This document shows positions 1 to 5,832 of a DNA stretch of 6,012 nt, piece after piece. The first letter of the stretch is position 1, and each line of letters starts with the position of its first letter. The translations under genes were made by a program, and so were the position numbers. The notes under the pieces were generated by a model, which did no database searches, had not been told where the DNA came from, and was given only the letters and a program-made list of their open reading frames with translations. This stretch comes from an uncultured Flavobacteriales bacterium (GTDB lineage Bacteria > Bacteroidota > Bacteroidia > Flavobacteriales > Vicingaceae), in the NCBI GenBank assembly GCA_913052515.1, contig CAJXFJ010000124.1:1-6012 (forward strand), written 5' to 3'.

Positions 1-47
1 TATGTGTTTTCTTGAAAAGGATTGAATGTAAACTTTTTAACCTTCAT
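1..47 (-). CDS. MBL-fold metallo-hydrolase, N-terminal fragment (runs off left edge)
   Basis: Reading the minus strand from an ATG at 47 gives MKVKKFTFNPFQENTY and then leaves the window. The FNPFQENTY block is, from family knowledge, the opening strand of a metallo-beta-lactamase-fold hydrolase widespread in Bacteroidota (glyoxalase II-like proteins of about 210 residues, in which an HxHxDH zinc motif follows). Only 15 codons and part of a sixteenth are visible, so no catalytic residue can be seen and the substrate is unknown. A second in-frame ATG at 56 would add Met-Val-Tyr; I prefer 47 because it gives the usual spacing to FNPFQENTY. There is no signal peptide, so the protein is presumably cytoplasmic. 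The gene diverges from the large fusion gene at 116, with a 68-bp spacer. Identification rests on one short motif. Confidence 0.72.
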   Translation of the reverse strand, partial: MKVKKFTFNPFQENT

Positions 48-115
48 ATAAACCATTTTTAGCTAGCTTATAAAAGTAAGCTAATGCCGATAAAATCTTT
101 AATTTTAAGCTTCTT
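48..115. promoter_or_regulatory. Divergent intergenic region between the MBL hydrolase and the fusion gene
   Basis: This spacer must hold the promoters of both flanking genes. On the minus strand TACTTTTA (78 down to 71) matches seven of eight positions of the Bacteroidota -7 element TAnnTTTG and lies a plausible distance from the hydrolase ATG, but I find no TTTG at the matching -33 distance. On the plus strand the best -7 candidate is TAATTTTA (100-107), also seven of eight; it would put the transcription start almost on the TTG start codon. Neither promoter is convincing. The clearest structure in the region is the inverted repeat at 64-83. Confidence 0.4.
64..83. repeat. Perfect 7-bp inverted repeat TAGCTTA-N6-TAAGCTA
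   Basis: TAGCTTA at 64-70 and TAAGCTA at 77-83 are exact reverse complements separated by six bases (TAAAAG). The element sits in the middle of the divergent spacer, ends one base before or overlapping the ATG of the tiny ORF at 84, and overlaps the best minus-strand -7 candidate. There is no T-run directly after it on either strand, so it does not look like a terminator. An operator or a 5'-UTR hairpin is more likely. A near copy occurs in the other divergent spacer at 5793-5811. Confidence 0.5.
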
Positions 116-119
116 TTGA
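84..119 (+). other. Possible 11-codon leader ORF overlapping the fusion-gene start
   Basis: An ATG at 84 opens a reading frame coding MPIKSLILSFF and stopping at TGA 117-119. That TGA overlaps the TTG start of the fusion gene in the arrangement TTGA, the geometry of translational coupling. The peptide itself resembles the start of a signal sequence, so a second reading is that the true gene begins at 84 and a -1 slip or an indel near 111-117 joins the frames. Nothing in the sequence shows that this ORF is translated, and so short an ORF may be chance. Confidence 0.25.
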
Positions 120-3100
120 GCAGATTAGTTAATATACGGACAATCTTGACTTTAGCCATCTTTTGTCTATTGAGCACCGATAGTTTGGCTCAATTTTACA
201 ATGGCACTCAAACTACTTTTGGCAAAAATCGAGTTCAATACGATGATTTTGAATGGCAATTTTATCGATTCAAAGAGTTTGAAACTTACTTTTATACCGG
301 TGGTAAAACCTTAGCCGTTCATACTGCACACTATGCCAATAAACGAATTCCTGAATTAGAGAAATTTCTTGACTTTTATTTAGAAGATCGCATTCAGTTT
401 ATTATTTACAACAAACAATCTCATTTCAGACAAAGCAATATTGGCTTAAATACCAATCCTAATTACAACATTGGTGGGCTAAGCCGAATTGTTGGCTCTA
501 AAGTGTTTATCTACTTTGAAGGAGATTACGAAAAACTTGAAAAACAGATTGATGCTGGTATTCAAAGAGTACTCATTTACCAAATGATTTTTGGGGGTAA
601 TTGGCGAGAAGTATTAAGGAACTCAGCCTTGCTTTCACTTCCTGAGTGGTATATCGAAGGTTTAATATCTTACCTATCGTACCCTGATGATCCTTACCTA
701 AATAGCCGGATTAAAGATGGCATTTTAAATGAAGACTTTAAAAAGTTTAACACCCTTAGTAATGAGGAAGCTAAAATTGCCGGACATGCTATTTGGCAAT
801 ACATTTCTGAGGTTTATGGTAAGAAGGTAATTTCAAATATTTTATATATGACTAGAGTTAGTCGTGAGGTAGAGGACGGATTTCTGTATGTAATTGGAGT
901 CCCTTTTGATGAACTTTATGAAGACTGGCTTTCGTACTACCAAGAAAAATATGAGGACAAAAACTCTACCCAATTAGAAGCAATAACTAATGCTGACTTT
1001 AAAGTAAAAAAGAGAAGACTATATCAAAATTATATTGAAAGCCCAAACCAACAATACCACTTATATACTGAAAACCAACTAGGCAAGTACCGTATTTATC
1101 TATACAACAAATCGGAAGATAATCGAAAACTGATTTACAAAGCGGAACACAAACTTGATCGAATTCAAGATTATAGTTATCCACTTATAGGTTTTCACCC
1201 AAGTGGGGAAATGATCAACTTTATAACAGAATCAAAAGGAGATGTGCTACTCTTCACCTATCAAATCAAAGAAAAGAAACTAGCTGTTAAACCTATTTTA
1301 AAACTAGAAAAAGTATTGAGTTTTGATTACTCCCCAAATGGAAAAGAGTTGGTTTTTTCTGCTATTTCAAAGGGTCAATCTGATTTGTACCTATACAACA
1401 TGCTCGGAAACACACAGAAAAATCTAACCAGTGATGTATATTCCGATTTATATCCTGCTTTTAGCCCAGATGGGAGTTCTATCTATTTTAGTTCAGACAG
1501 AAACAATGATAGTCTAGGAATTGAAAACCCGACCTATGATCGGTTTAATCATGAAAAGGACATTTTTGAATATCGTTTTAATGAAGAAGAAGCTATTCGA
1601 GAAGTGACAAATTCACCATTTGAAAATGAATCACAGGCTGTTTATTCAGATAAGCTATACTATTTAAAAAACAAGGATGGTTTTAACGAACGATACTATA
1701 CACTTTATGATAGTAGCATAAGCAGTATTGATACAACAATCAATTACAAGTACTACTATGAACATTTTTCAAATAACAACTCAAATAACATACTAAAACA
1801 AGCTTCATCTAATACGGAGAATATAAATCAAATTATATATTCAGATGGGAAATTTCAATTGCAACAAAGTGCAAATCAATTTGATTTTACGGCTAGTGAA
1901 GACAATCTAGAAGATAATCGTATAGACCCTTCTTTTAAAGAAGAAGAAAAGATTGTGCGGTTTAAATCATTTGAAAAAGCTTTACCATCAAATGCTGAAG
2001 TAGACCCTGATGAATATACCTTTTCATTTGAGGAAGGTTTAGCAAGAAAAACTATTGTTTCAAATACTGAAGAGCCAGAAGTTGAAGAACTTAAATTTCC
2101 AACTCAGCGATTATATCGGTTGAATTTTAGTCCTGATAATTCTGTATTGCAATTAAACAATATGTTTTTAACGAGCCAATATCAAGTTTTTAATGGTGGG
2201 CCTTATACCAATCCTGGAGTTGGTGTAAATACCAATATTGGCATTGTTGATCTTATGGAAAACCACAAGGTGTATGGATCTTTTAGGTATAGTGGAGATT
2301 TAATTGAATATGGTTTAAATTATCAAAACCTTGAAAAGCGGTTAGACAAAGAATACTCTTTTAGCAGAAGAAGACTTAGAACAACAGATACGCCCTTTCC
2401 TTTTGATACCAAAACGCTACAAGCATCTGTAAGTCTCATCTGGCCTTTTAATGAGGTAAGCAGTATTCGTGGAGTGGTTCAAGCCAGAAACGATAAATTA
2501 ATCCCTCTTTCAAGCGACCGTTTTAATTTACAAAGAGACATTAGCAATGAATATTGGGCTTCTACAAAAGTGGCTTATGTGTTTGACAACACGAGAGATA
2601 TCGCTTTAAATATTCGATACGGAACAAGGTACAAGATATTTGCGGAACAGTATCAATTGGCTTATACTGAAGTTGAAAACGCTGAAAAGAATCAAAACTT
2701 AACCGTTCTTGGTTTTGATTTTAGACATTATCAAAAAATTCATCGAGAACTAATCGGTGTATTTCGCTTTGCAGGAAGTAAGTCTCTCGGAAACAACCCA
2801 TTAATCTATTATTTAGGAGGTGTAGATGAATGGTGGAAATCTGATATTTATGATGAAAGCACCCCAATAGATTTTAGTCAGAATTATGGTTTCCAAGCAT
2901 TAGCGGCCAATATGAGAGGCTTTTTACAAAATGTAAGAAACGGAAATAACTTTGCTGTTATAAATACAGAGATTCGATTTCCAGTATTTACTTACTTTAT
3001 CAAAAGACCCATTCAATCTGACTTAATTAGAAACTTTCAAATCGTTGGTTTTGGCGATGTAGGTACAGCTTGGGTTGGTGACTCTCCTTTTGCAGATGAT

Positions 3101-3307
3101 AACCCAATTAATAACGAAAGTAGAACACAAGGGCCAATTACAGTAACCTACGAAAACATAAACGACTCAATAGTTGGTGGAGTTGGCTTTGGTCTAAGAA
3201 CTACTCTTTTGGGCTACTTTGTTAGAGCAGATTGGGGGTGGGGTATCGAAAATGGGTACGTAAGTGATAAACCTTTATTTATGTTTTCTTTAAGTCTTGA
3301 TATATAA
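116..3307 (+). CDS. Secreted fusion protein: degenerate gluzincin peptidase domain, TolB-like PD40 propeller, Omp85-like beta-barrel
   Basis: A 1063-residue protein, probably in the outer membrane. Residues 1-25 form a signal peptide (hydrophobic core 9-20, likely cleavage after SLA at 25). About 45-285 resembles a gluzincin metallopeptidase fold: LPEWYIEGL at 175-183 keeps the downstream glutamate (E181), but the expected HExxH is YQMIF (155-159), so zinc catalysis is probably lost. About 350-500 carries PD40/TolB-like repeats (FHPSG 360, YSPNG 405, FSPDG 449 followed by SSDRN). A hydrophilic, Asn- and Glu-rich linker spans about 550-660. From about 665 to the end alternating strands form a beta-barrel with Omp85 marks: LGG at 900, MRGF at 933-936 (the L6 V/LRGF/Y motif), NTEIRFP 950-956, DVG 981-983 and a final GLR...RADWGWG segment. 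No POTRA domain is evident, and the last residue is Ile, not Phe. The frame has no ATG after its upstream stop at 77, so TTG 116 is the best start. It heads a tight three-gene operon. Related Bacteroidota proteins are often labelled TolB-like; the substrate is unknown. Confidence 0.85.
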   Translation: MSRLVNIRTILTLAIFCLLSTDSLAQFYNGTQTTFGKNRVQYDDFEWQFYRFKEFETYFYTGGKTLAVHTAHYANKRIPELEKFLDFYLEDRIQFIIYNKQSHFRQSNIGLNTNPNYNIGGLSRIVGSKVFIYFEGDYEKLEKQIDAGIQRVLIYQMIFGGNWREVLRNSALLSLPEWYIEGLISYLSYPDDPYLNSRIKDGILNEDFKKFNTLSNEEAKIAGHAIWQYISEVYGKKVISNILYMTRVSREVEDGFLYVIGVPFDELYEDWLSYYQEKYEDKNSTQLEAITNADFKVKKRRLYQNYIESPNQQYHLYTENQLGKYRIYLYNKSEDNRKLIYKAEHKLDRIQDYSYPLIGFHPSGEMINFITESKGDVLLFTYQIKEKKLAVKPILKLEKVLSFDYSPNGKELVFSAISKGQSDLYLYNMLGNTQKNLTSDVYSDLYPAFSPDGSSIYFSSDRNNDSLGIENPTYDRFNHEKDIFEYRFNEEEAIREVTNSPFENESQAVYSDKLYYLKNKDGFNERYYTLYDSSISSIDTTINYKYYYEHFSNNNSNNILKQASSNTENINQIIYSDGKFQLQQSANQFDFTASEDNLEDNRIDPSFKEEEKIVRFKSFEKALPSNAEVDPDEYTFSFEEGLARKTIVSNTEEPEVEELKFPTQRLYRLNFSPDNSVLQLNNMFLTSQYQVFNGGPYTNPGVGVNTNIGIVDLMENHKVYGSFRYSGDLIEYGLNYQNLEKRLDKEYSFSRRRLRTTDTPFPFDTKTLQASVSLIWPFNEVSSIRGVVQARNDKLIPLSSDRFNLQRDISNEYWASTKVAYVFDNTRDIALNIRYGTRYKIFAEQYQLAYTEVENAEKNQNLTVLGFDFRHYQKIHRELIGVFRFAGSKSLGNNPLIYYLGGVDEWWKSDIYDESTPIDFSQNYGFQALAANMRGFLQNVRNGNNFAVINTEIRFPVFTYFIKRPIQSDLIRNFQIVGFGDVGTAWVGDSPFADDNPINNESRTQGPITVTYENINDSIVGGVGFGLRTTLLGYFVRADWGWGIENGYVSDKPLFMFSLSLDI

Positions 3308-3311
3308 GTTT

Positions 3312-3686
3312 ATGAGTTTTTCAACATTAATTATATTAGTTATCATTGGCCTACTAGCCGGAGTTTTAAGCGGCATGGTTGGTGTTGGTGGTGGAATAAT
3401 TATAGTGCCTGCCTTAGTGTACTTTTTAGGAATGAGTCAACATGGAGCTCAAGGTACAAGCCTTGCACTTATGCTACCTCCTATTGGCATTTTAGCTGCT
3501 ATGAACTATTATAAAGAAGGCAACTTAAATTTAAAATTTGCAATCGTTATTGCTGCTGCGTTTATCATTGGGGGCTACTTTGGCTCTAAAATTTCAATCT
3601 CTTACATCAGCGAAGATGTGATGAAAAAGATTTTTGGATTTGTAATGCTTTTTGCTGCTATTAAAATGATTTTCTTTTCAAAGTAA
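3312..3686 (+). CDS. Half-length TauE/SafE-family (DUF81) membrane protein
   Basis: A 124-residue, very hydrophobic inner-membrane protein. Residues 13-35 hold the family hallmark GLLAGVLSGMVGVGGG followed by IIIVPAL, that is G17-x3-G21-x2-G24-x-GGG28-x3-VP33. GTSLAL at 48-53 and a short polar NYYKEGNL loop at 65-72 also fit. Four or five membrane segments can be drawn (about 4-22, 29-40, 50-64, 74-92, 105-122). Known TauE/SafE proteins carry or export anions such as sulfite, sulfoacetate and other organosulfonates and are about 250 residues with two such repeats. This one has a single repeat, and the next gene begins one base after its stop, so the second half is not nearby. Single-repeat members are common in this phylum and may act as dimers (inference). 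An upstream TTG at 3297 would overlap the previous gene by 11 bases; ATG 3312 gives a normal N-terminus and a 4-base gap. Substrate unknown. Confidence 0.85.
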   Translation: MSFSTLIILVIIGLLAGVLSGMVGVGGGIIIVPALVYFLGMSQHGAQGTSLALMLPPIGILAAMNYYKEGNLNLKFAIVIAAAFIIGGYFGSKISISYISEDVMKKIFGFVMLFAAIKMIFFSK

Positions 3687-3687
3687 G

Positions 3688-4875
3688 ATGGATTTAAAAG
3701 AACAGATTCATTCATTAGCTGAAGATTTCTTTTTAGAGGTTAAAGAAATTAGGGAGCATCTTCACCAACACCCGGAACTTTCTTTTAAAGAAGTAGAAAC
3801 TTCCAATTATTTAAAAAATAAACTTCAATCTTGGGGTATTGAAATTGATGCCACTTGGGTAAAAACTGGCTTTTCGGTCGTAATCAACGGTCATGAAGAC
3901 GGGGAAACTATTGCACTGAGAGCAGACTTGGATGCCTTACCAATACTTGAACAAAATGAAGTAAACTACAAATCGAAAAACGATGGGATCATGCATGCCT
4001 GCGGTCATGATGTGCATGCAGCTTGTTTAATGGGCGTAATTAAAATACTTCATACTTGCAAAGGGCAATGGAAAGGCAAAGTAGTTTGTTTCTTTCAAGC
4101 TGGTGAAGAAAAATTGCCAGGTGGAGCCTCACTAATGATTAAAGAGGGGATTATTGAAAAGTACAAACCCAAAAAAATAATTGCTCAACATGTTTATCCT
4201 GAATTTGAAGTAGGTCATGTAGGTTTTAAGCCGGGCATGTATATGGCTTCTGCAGATGAAATTTACCTTAAGGTTAAAGGTAAAGGTGGTCATGCCGCAT
4301 TACCCCATAAAAATATTGACCCTATTGTAATTGCCGCAAACCTTATTCTTGAATTACAACAAATAGCAAGCAGAATTGCACCCCCAACAATACCTACTGT
4401 TCTTTCGTTTGGTAAAATTGAAGGCTTAGGAGCTACCAATGTAATTCCCGATGAAGTGACTATTGAGGGAACTTTGAGAACCATGAATGAAGAATGGAGA
4501 GCTATCTTCCATGAAAAAATCACTCAAATCGCTACTCATACTGCGGAAGCATTTGGCGGTAGTTGTATCGTAGATATACAGAAGGGTTATCCGTTTTTGG
4601 TTAATGATGAAGCAACAACTCTTAAAAGTCAAGAAGTAGCGAAAAACTACTTAGGCGAAGAATTTGTGCATGCTTTAGACCTTAGAATGACAGCTGAAGA
4701 CTTTGCCTATTTCTCGCAACATGCAGATGTATGCTTTTACCGTTTAGGTGTTGGAAACAAAAAGAAAGGAATTACTTACAGTGTTCACCACCCTAAATTT
4801 GACATTGATGAGAATGCCTTAAAAATGGGAAGTGGACTACTTGCATTCATTGCAATTAGCCACTTAAGTGACTAA
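3688..4875 (+). CDS. M20D-family amidohydrolase (N-acyl amino acid / hippurate hydrolase-like)
   Basis: A 395-residue cytoplasmic enzyme with no signal peptide, of the usual length for M20D hydrolases, which remove acyl groups (acetyl, benzoyl, indole-acetyl and others) from amino acids using two metal ions. The early motif REHLHQHPELS (22-32) and LRADLDALP (77-85) are typical. Metal-ligand candidates are C105 and H107 in HACGHDVH (103-110), E141 in QAGEE (E140 the likely catalytic base), H168 in AQHVYPE and H368 in SVHHPKFD. The dimerisation-domain GGHAALPH (200-207) and GATNVIPDEV (248-257) carry the substrate-binding His202 and Asn251. MTAEDFAYF at 334-342 is also conserved. QAGEE replaces the more usual QPAEE, but both glutamates remain, so the enzyme should be active. 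The gene starts one base after the permease-like gene and closes the operon. The exact substrate cannot be read from sequence; annotations such as hippurate hydrolase or IAA-amino acid hydrolase are equally possible. Confidence 0.92.
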   Translation: MDLKEQIHSLAEDFFLEVKEIREHLHQHPELSFKEVETSNYLKNKLQSWGIEIDATWVKTGFSVVINGHEDGETIALRADLDALPILEQNEVNYKSKNDGIMHACGHDVHAACLMGVIKILHTCKGQWKGKVVCFFQAGEEKLPGGASLMIKEGIIEKYKPKKIIAQHVYPEFEVGHVGFKPGMYMASADEIYLKVKGKGGHAALPHKNIDPIVIAANLILELQQIASRIAPPTIPTVLSFGKIEGLGATNVIPDEVTIEGTLRTMNEEWRAIFHEKITQIATHTAEAFGGSCIVDIQKGYPFLVNDEATTLKSQEVAKNYLGEEFVHALDLRMTAEDFAYFSQHADVCFYRLGVGNKKKGITYSVHHPKFDIDENALKMGSGLLAFIAISHLSD

Positions 4876-4886
4876 TTATATTGCTT

Positions 4887-5741
4887 CTAATCCACAACAA
4901 TTACACAGTACTTGCTTGCTCTCCAGAATTCATCAGGATTTAAAATAACCAAGCTATCCACTCCGTCTTTTCCTTTAAACTCATAAGAGTTATCTGGATG
5001 ATTGGTCACTAATTCAGCCTTTTTCGCATAAATTAAAAAAGAAGTCTGCTCCCGGATATCTATCTTACTGAAGTATTCCTTATTAAAATTATTTTTCAAA
5101 TCTTCTTTTCCACCAATACCTAACAAGCCACCTTCTTTCGTTAAAACATTCTTTTCTTTTAACTCTTTATATGTGCCATAAGCGTAATACGCCGTGTTTA
5201 TTGTTTCTTCTTGGTCTTCTATTTTTCGCTCTTTCATCTGGTTTGAAAAATTTAAAGAATCAAGCATAAAATACAATTTACCTACTTCTAGTTCACTATC
5301 TGAAAGTAGACTCTTAACTCGCTCTATTTCTTGATTTTTTGTATCTATTTGGCCATTCAAATTATTAATCAATTTTTGAAATTCTGAAAGTTGAACATTT
5401 GATGCTTTTAAACGAGCATTCAAATTATTGATCATTTCTTCGTTTTGACTCATTAATTTACTGATTGCAGTAATATCTTCTGAAATTGATTGTTTGATAT
5501 CAGTGCTTTCTTGCCCACCATCAATAGAGCGCATGCGCATCATTCCTTCTCGCTCTCTAATCTCTCTTAAATTACTTTGAATCTCATTGAAAGACTTTAA
5601 CATATCGTTTAAAACCGAATCCTGCCTTTGAATCTGATTTTCGGCTATTTTATTGTCTTCAGTTAACTGATCTACTTTTTCTTGGTTGCAAGAAGCCAAG
5701 AATACAACAAGTAATACAAGAGTCAATATTCGATTTGTCAT
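4887..5741 (-). CDS. Coiled-coil lipoprotein with a conserved Gly-rich C-terminal domain
   Basis: A 284-residue predicted lipoprotein. MTNRILTLVLLVVFLAS precedes a lipobox cysteine (LASC, C18), so it should be lipidated and anchored to a membrane facing the periplasm or cell surface. Residues 19-60 and about 84-180 are rich in Gln, Asn, Glu and Leu with heptad spacing, indicating long coiled coils; LREIREREG (58-66) punctuates them. The C-terminal part (about 185-284) is compact, with YKELKEKNVLTKEGG (191-205), GIGGKEDLK (208-216) and YFSKIDI (223-229). I recall this C-terminal block from uncharacterised Bacteroidota lipoproteins, some labelled Cbp1-like collagen-binding adhesins; that function is not shown here. 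An in-frame ATG at 5777 would add 12 residues, but a strong promoter (5757-5787) lies between the two ATGs, so 5741 is chosen. The gene ends 11 bp from the convergent amidohydrolase gene and diverges from the gene at 5833. Role unknown. Confidence 0.82.
   Translation of the reverse strand: MTNRILTLVLLVVFLASCNQEKVDQLTEDNKIAENQIQRQDSVLNDMLKSFNEIQSNLREIREREGMMRMRSIDGGQESTDIKQSISEDITAISKLMSQNEEMINNLNARLKASNVQLSEFQKLINNLNGQIDTKNQEIERVKSLLSDSELEVGKLYFMLDSLNFSNQMKERKIEDQEETINTAYYAYGTYKELKEKNVLTKEGGLLGIGGKEDLKNNFNKEYFSKIDIREQTSFLIYAKKAELVTNHPDNSYEFKGKDGVDSLVILNPDEFWRASKYCVIVVD
5354..5433 (-). repeat. Tandem 21-residue coiled-coil repeat inside the lipoprotein gene
   Basis: CATTCAAATTATTaATC (5354-5370) recurs as CATTCAAATTATTgATC (5417-5433), 17 bp with one mismatch and exactly 63 bp apart. 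In the protein this places INNLN at residues 104-108 and again at 125-129, a spacing of 21 residues or three heptads. It looks like a remnant of internal duplication that extended the coiled coil without breaking its register. It could also arise from convergent use of similar heptads. Confidence 0.55.
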
Positions 5742-5756
5742 AGGTATGGTTTTACT

Positions 5757-5787
5757 CAAAGATATCTTTTTGGCCATACTTCACAAA
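5757..5787 (-). promoter_or_regulatory. Bacteroidota-type promoter of the lipoprotein gene
   Basis: On the minus strand TTTG (5787-5784), a 19-base spacer and TATCTTTG (5764-5757) match the known Bacteroidota primary-sigma consensus TTTG-N19-21-TAnnTTTG without a mismatch. Transcription should begin near 5750, leaving a leader of about 9 bases before ATG 5741. The promoter lies downstream of the alternative ATG at 5777, which argues strongly for the shorter protein. Confidence 0.75.
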
Positions 5788-5792
5788 ATACA

Positions 5793-5811
5793 TAGCTTAT
5801 ATATTATGCTA
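5793..5811. repeat. Imperfect inverted repeat TAGCTTA-N5-TATGCTA in the divergent promoter region
   Basis: TAGCTTA (5793-5799) and TATGCTA (5805-5811) are reverse complements with one mismatch. The right arm overlaps the plus-strand -7 element, and the left arm lies 5 bases upstream of the minus-strand -33 element, which is a good place for an operator acting on both genes. It shares the 9-mer TAGCTTATA and then GCTAA with the inverted repeat at 64-83. The binding protein is unknown. Confidence 0.4.
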
Positions 5812-5817
5812 AATTTG
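5810..5817 (+). promoter_or_regulatory. -7 element (TAAATTTG) of the gene at 5833
   Basis: TAAATTTG fits TAnnTTTG exactly. Exactly 15 bases separate its last G from the ATG at 5833, the same distance as between the minus-strand -7 element and the lipoprotein ATG at 5741. No TTTG stands at the expected -33 distance (that stretch reads A-rich), so the promoter may be weak or activator-dependent. Confidence 0.55.
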
Positions 5818-5832
5818 CCTAAAAATTACACT

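Noticed and set aside
3..62. Plus-strand frame 3-62 as the tail of an upstream gene
   Set aside because: The opposite strand encodes the recognisable MKVKKFTFNPFQENTY start, which explains the open frame; the plus-strand peptide has no coding character.
107..112. AAGCTT palindrome upstream of the fusion gene as a regulatory site
   Set aside because: A six-base palindrome is expected by chance in AT-rich DNA, and it has no partner element.
155..822. Active zinc metallopeptidase
   Set aside because: The HExxH position reads YQMIF; without both histidines and the catalytic glutamate, classical zinc catalysis is not supported. HAIWQYISE (residues 224-232) is not HExxH either.
999..1184. Minus-strand open frame of 61 codons
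   Set aside because: It lies wholly inside the fusion gene opposite PD40-type coding sequence, its product is Cys/Phe/Tyr-rich with no recognisable domain, and it has no promoter.
3297..3311. TTG start for the TauE/SafE-like gene at 3297
   Set aside because: It would overlap the fusion gene by 11 bases and add only MIYKF before a good ATG at 3312 that gives a normal family N-terminus.
4290..4632. Two minus-strand open frames (4290-4523 and 4426-4632)
   Set aside because: Both are antisense to the conserved M20D core, including GGHAALPH and the dimerisation domain, and they overlap each other; they are frame shadows.
4861..4870. Palindrome CACTTAAGTG near the amidohydrolase stop as a terminator
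   Set aside because: It has no loop, is AT-centred, lies within coding sequence and has no following T-run.
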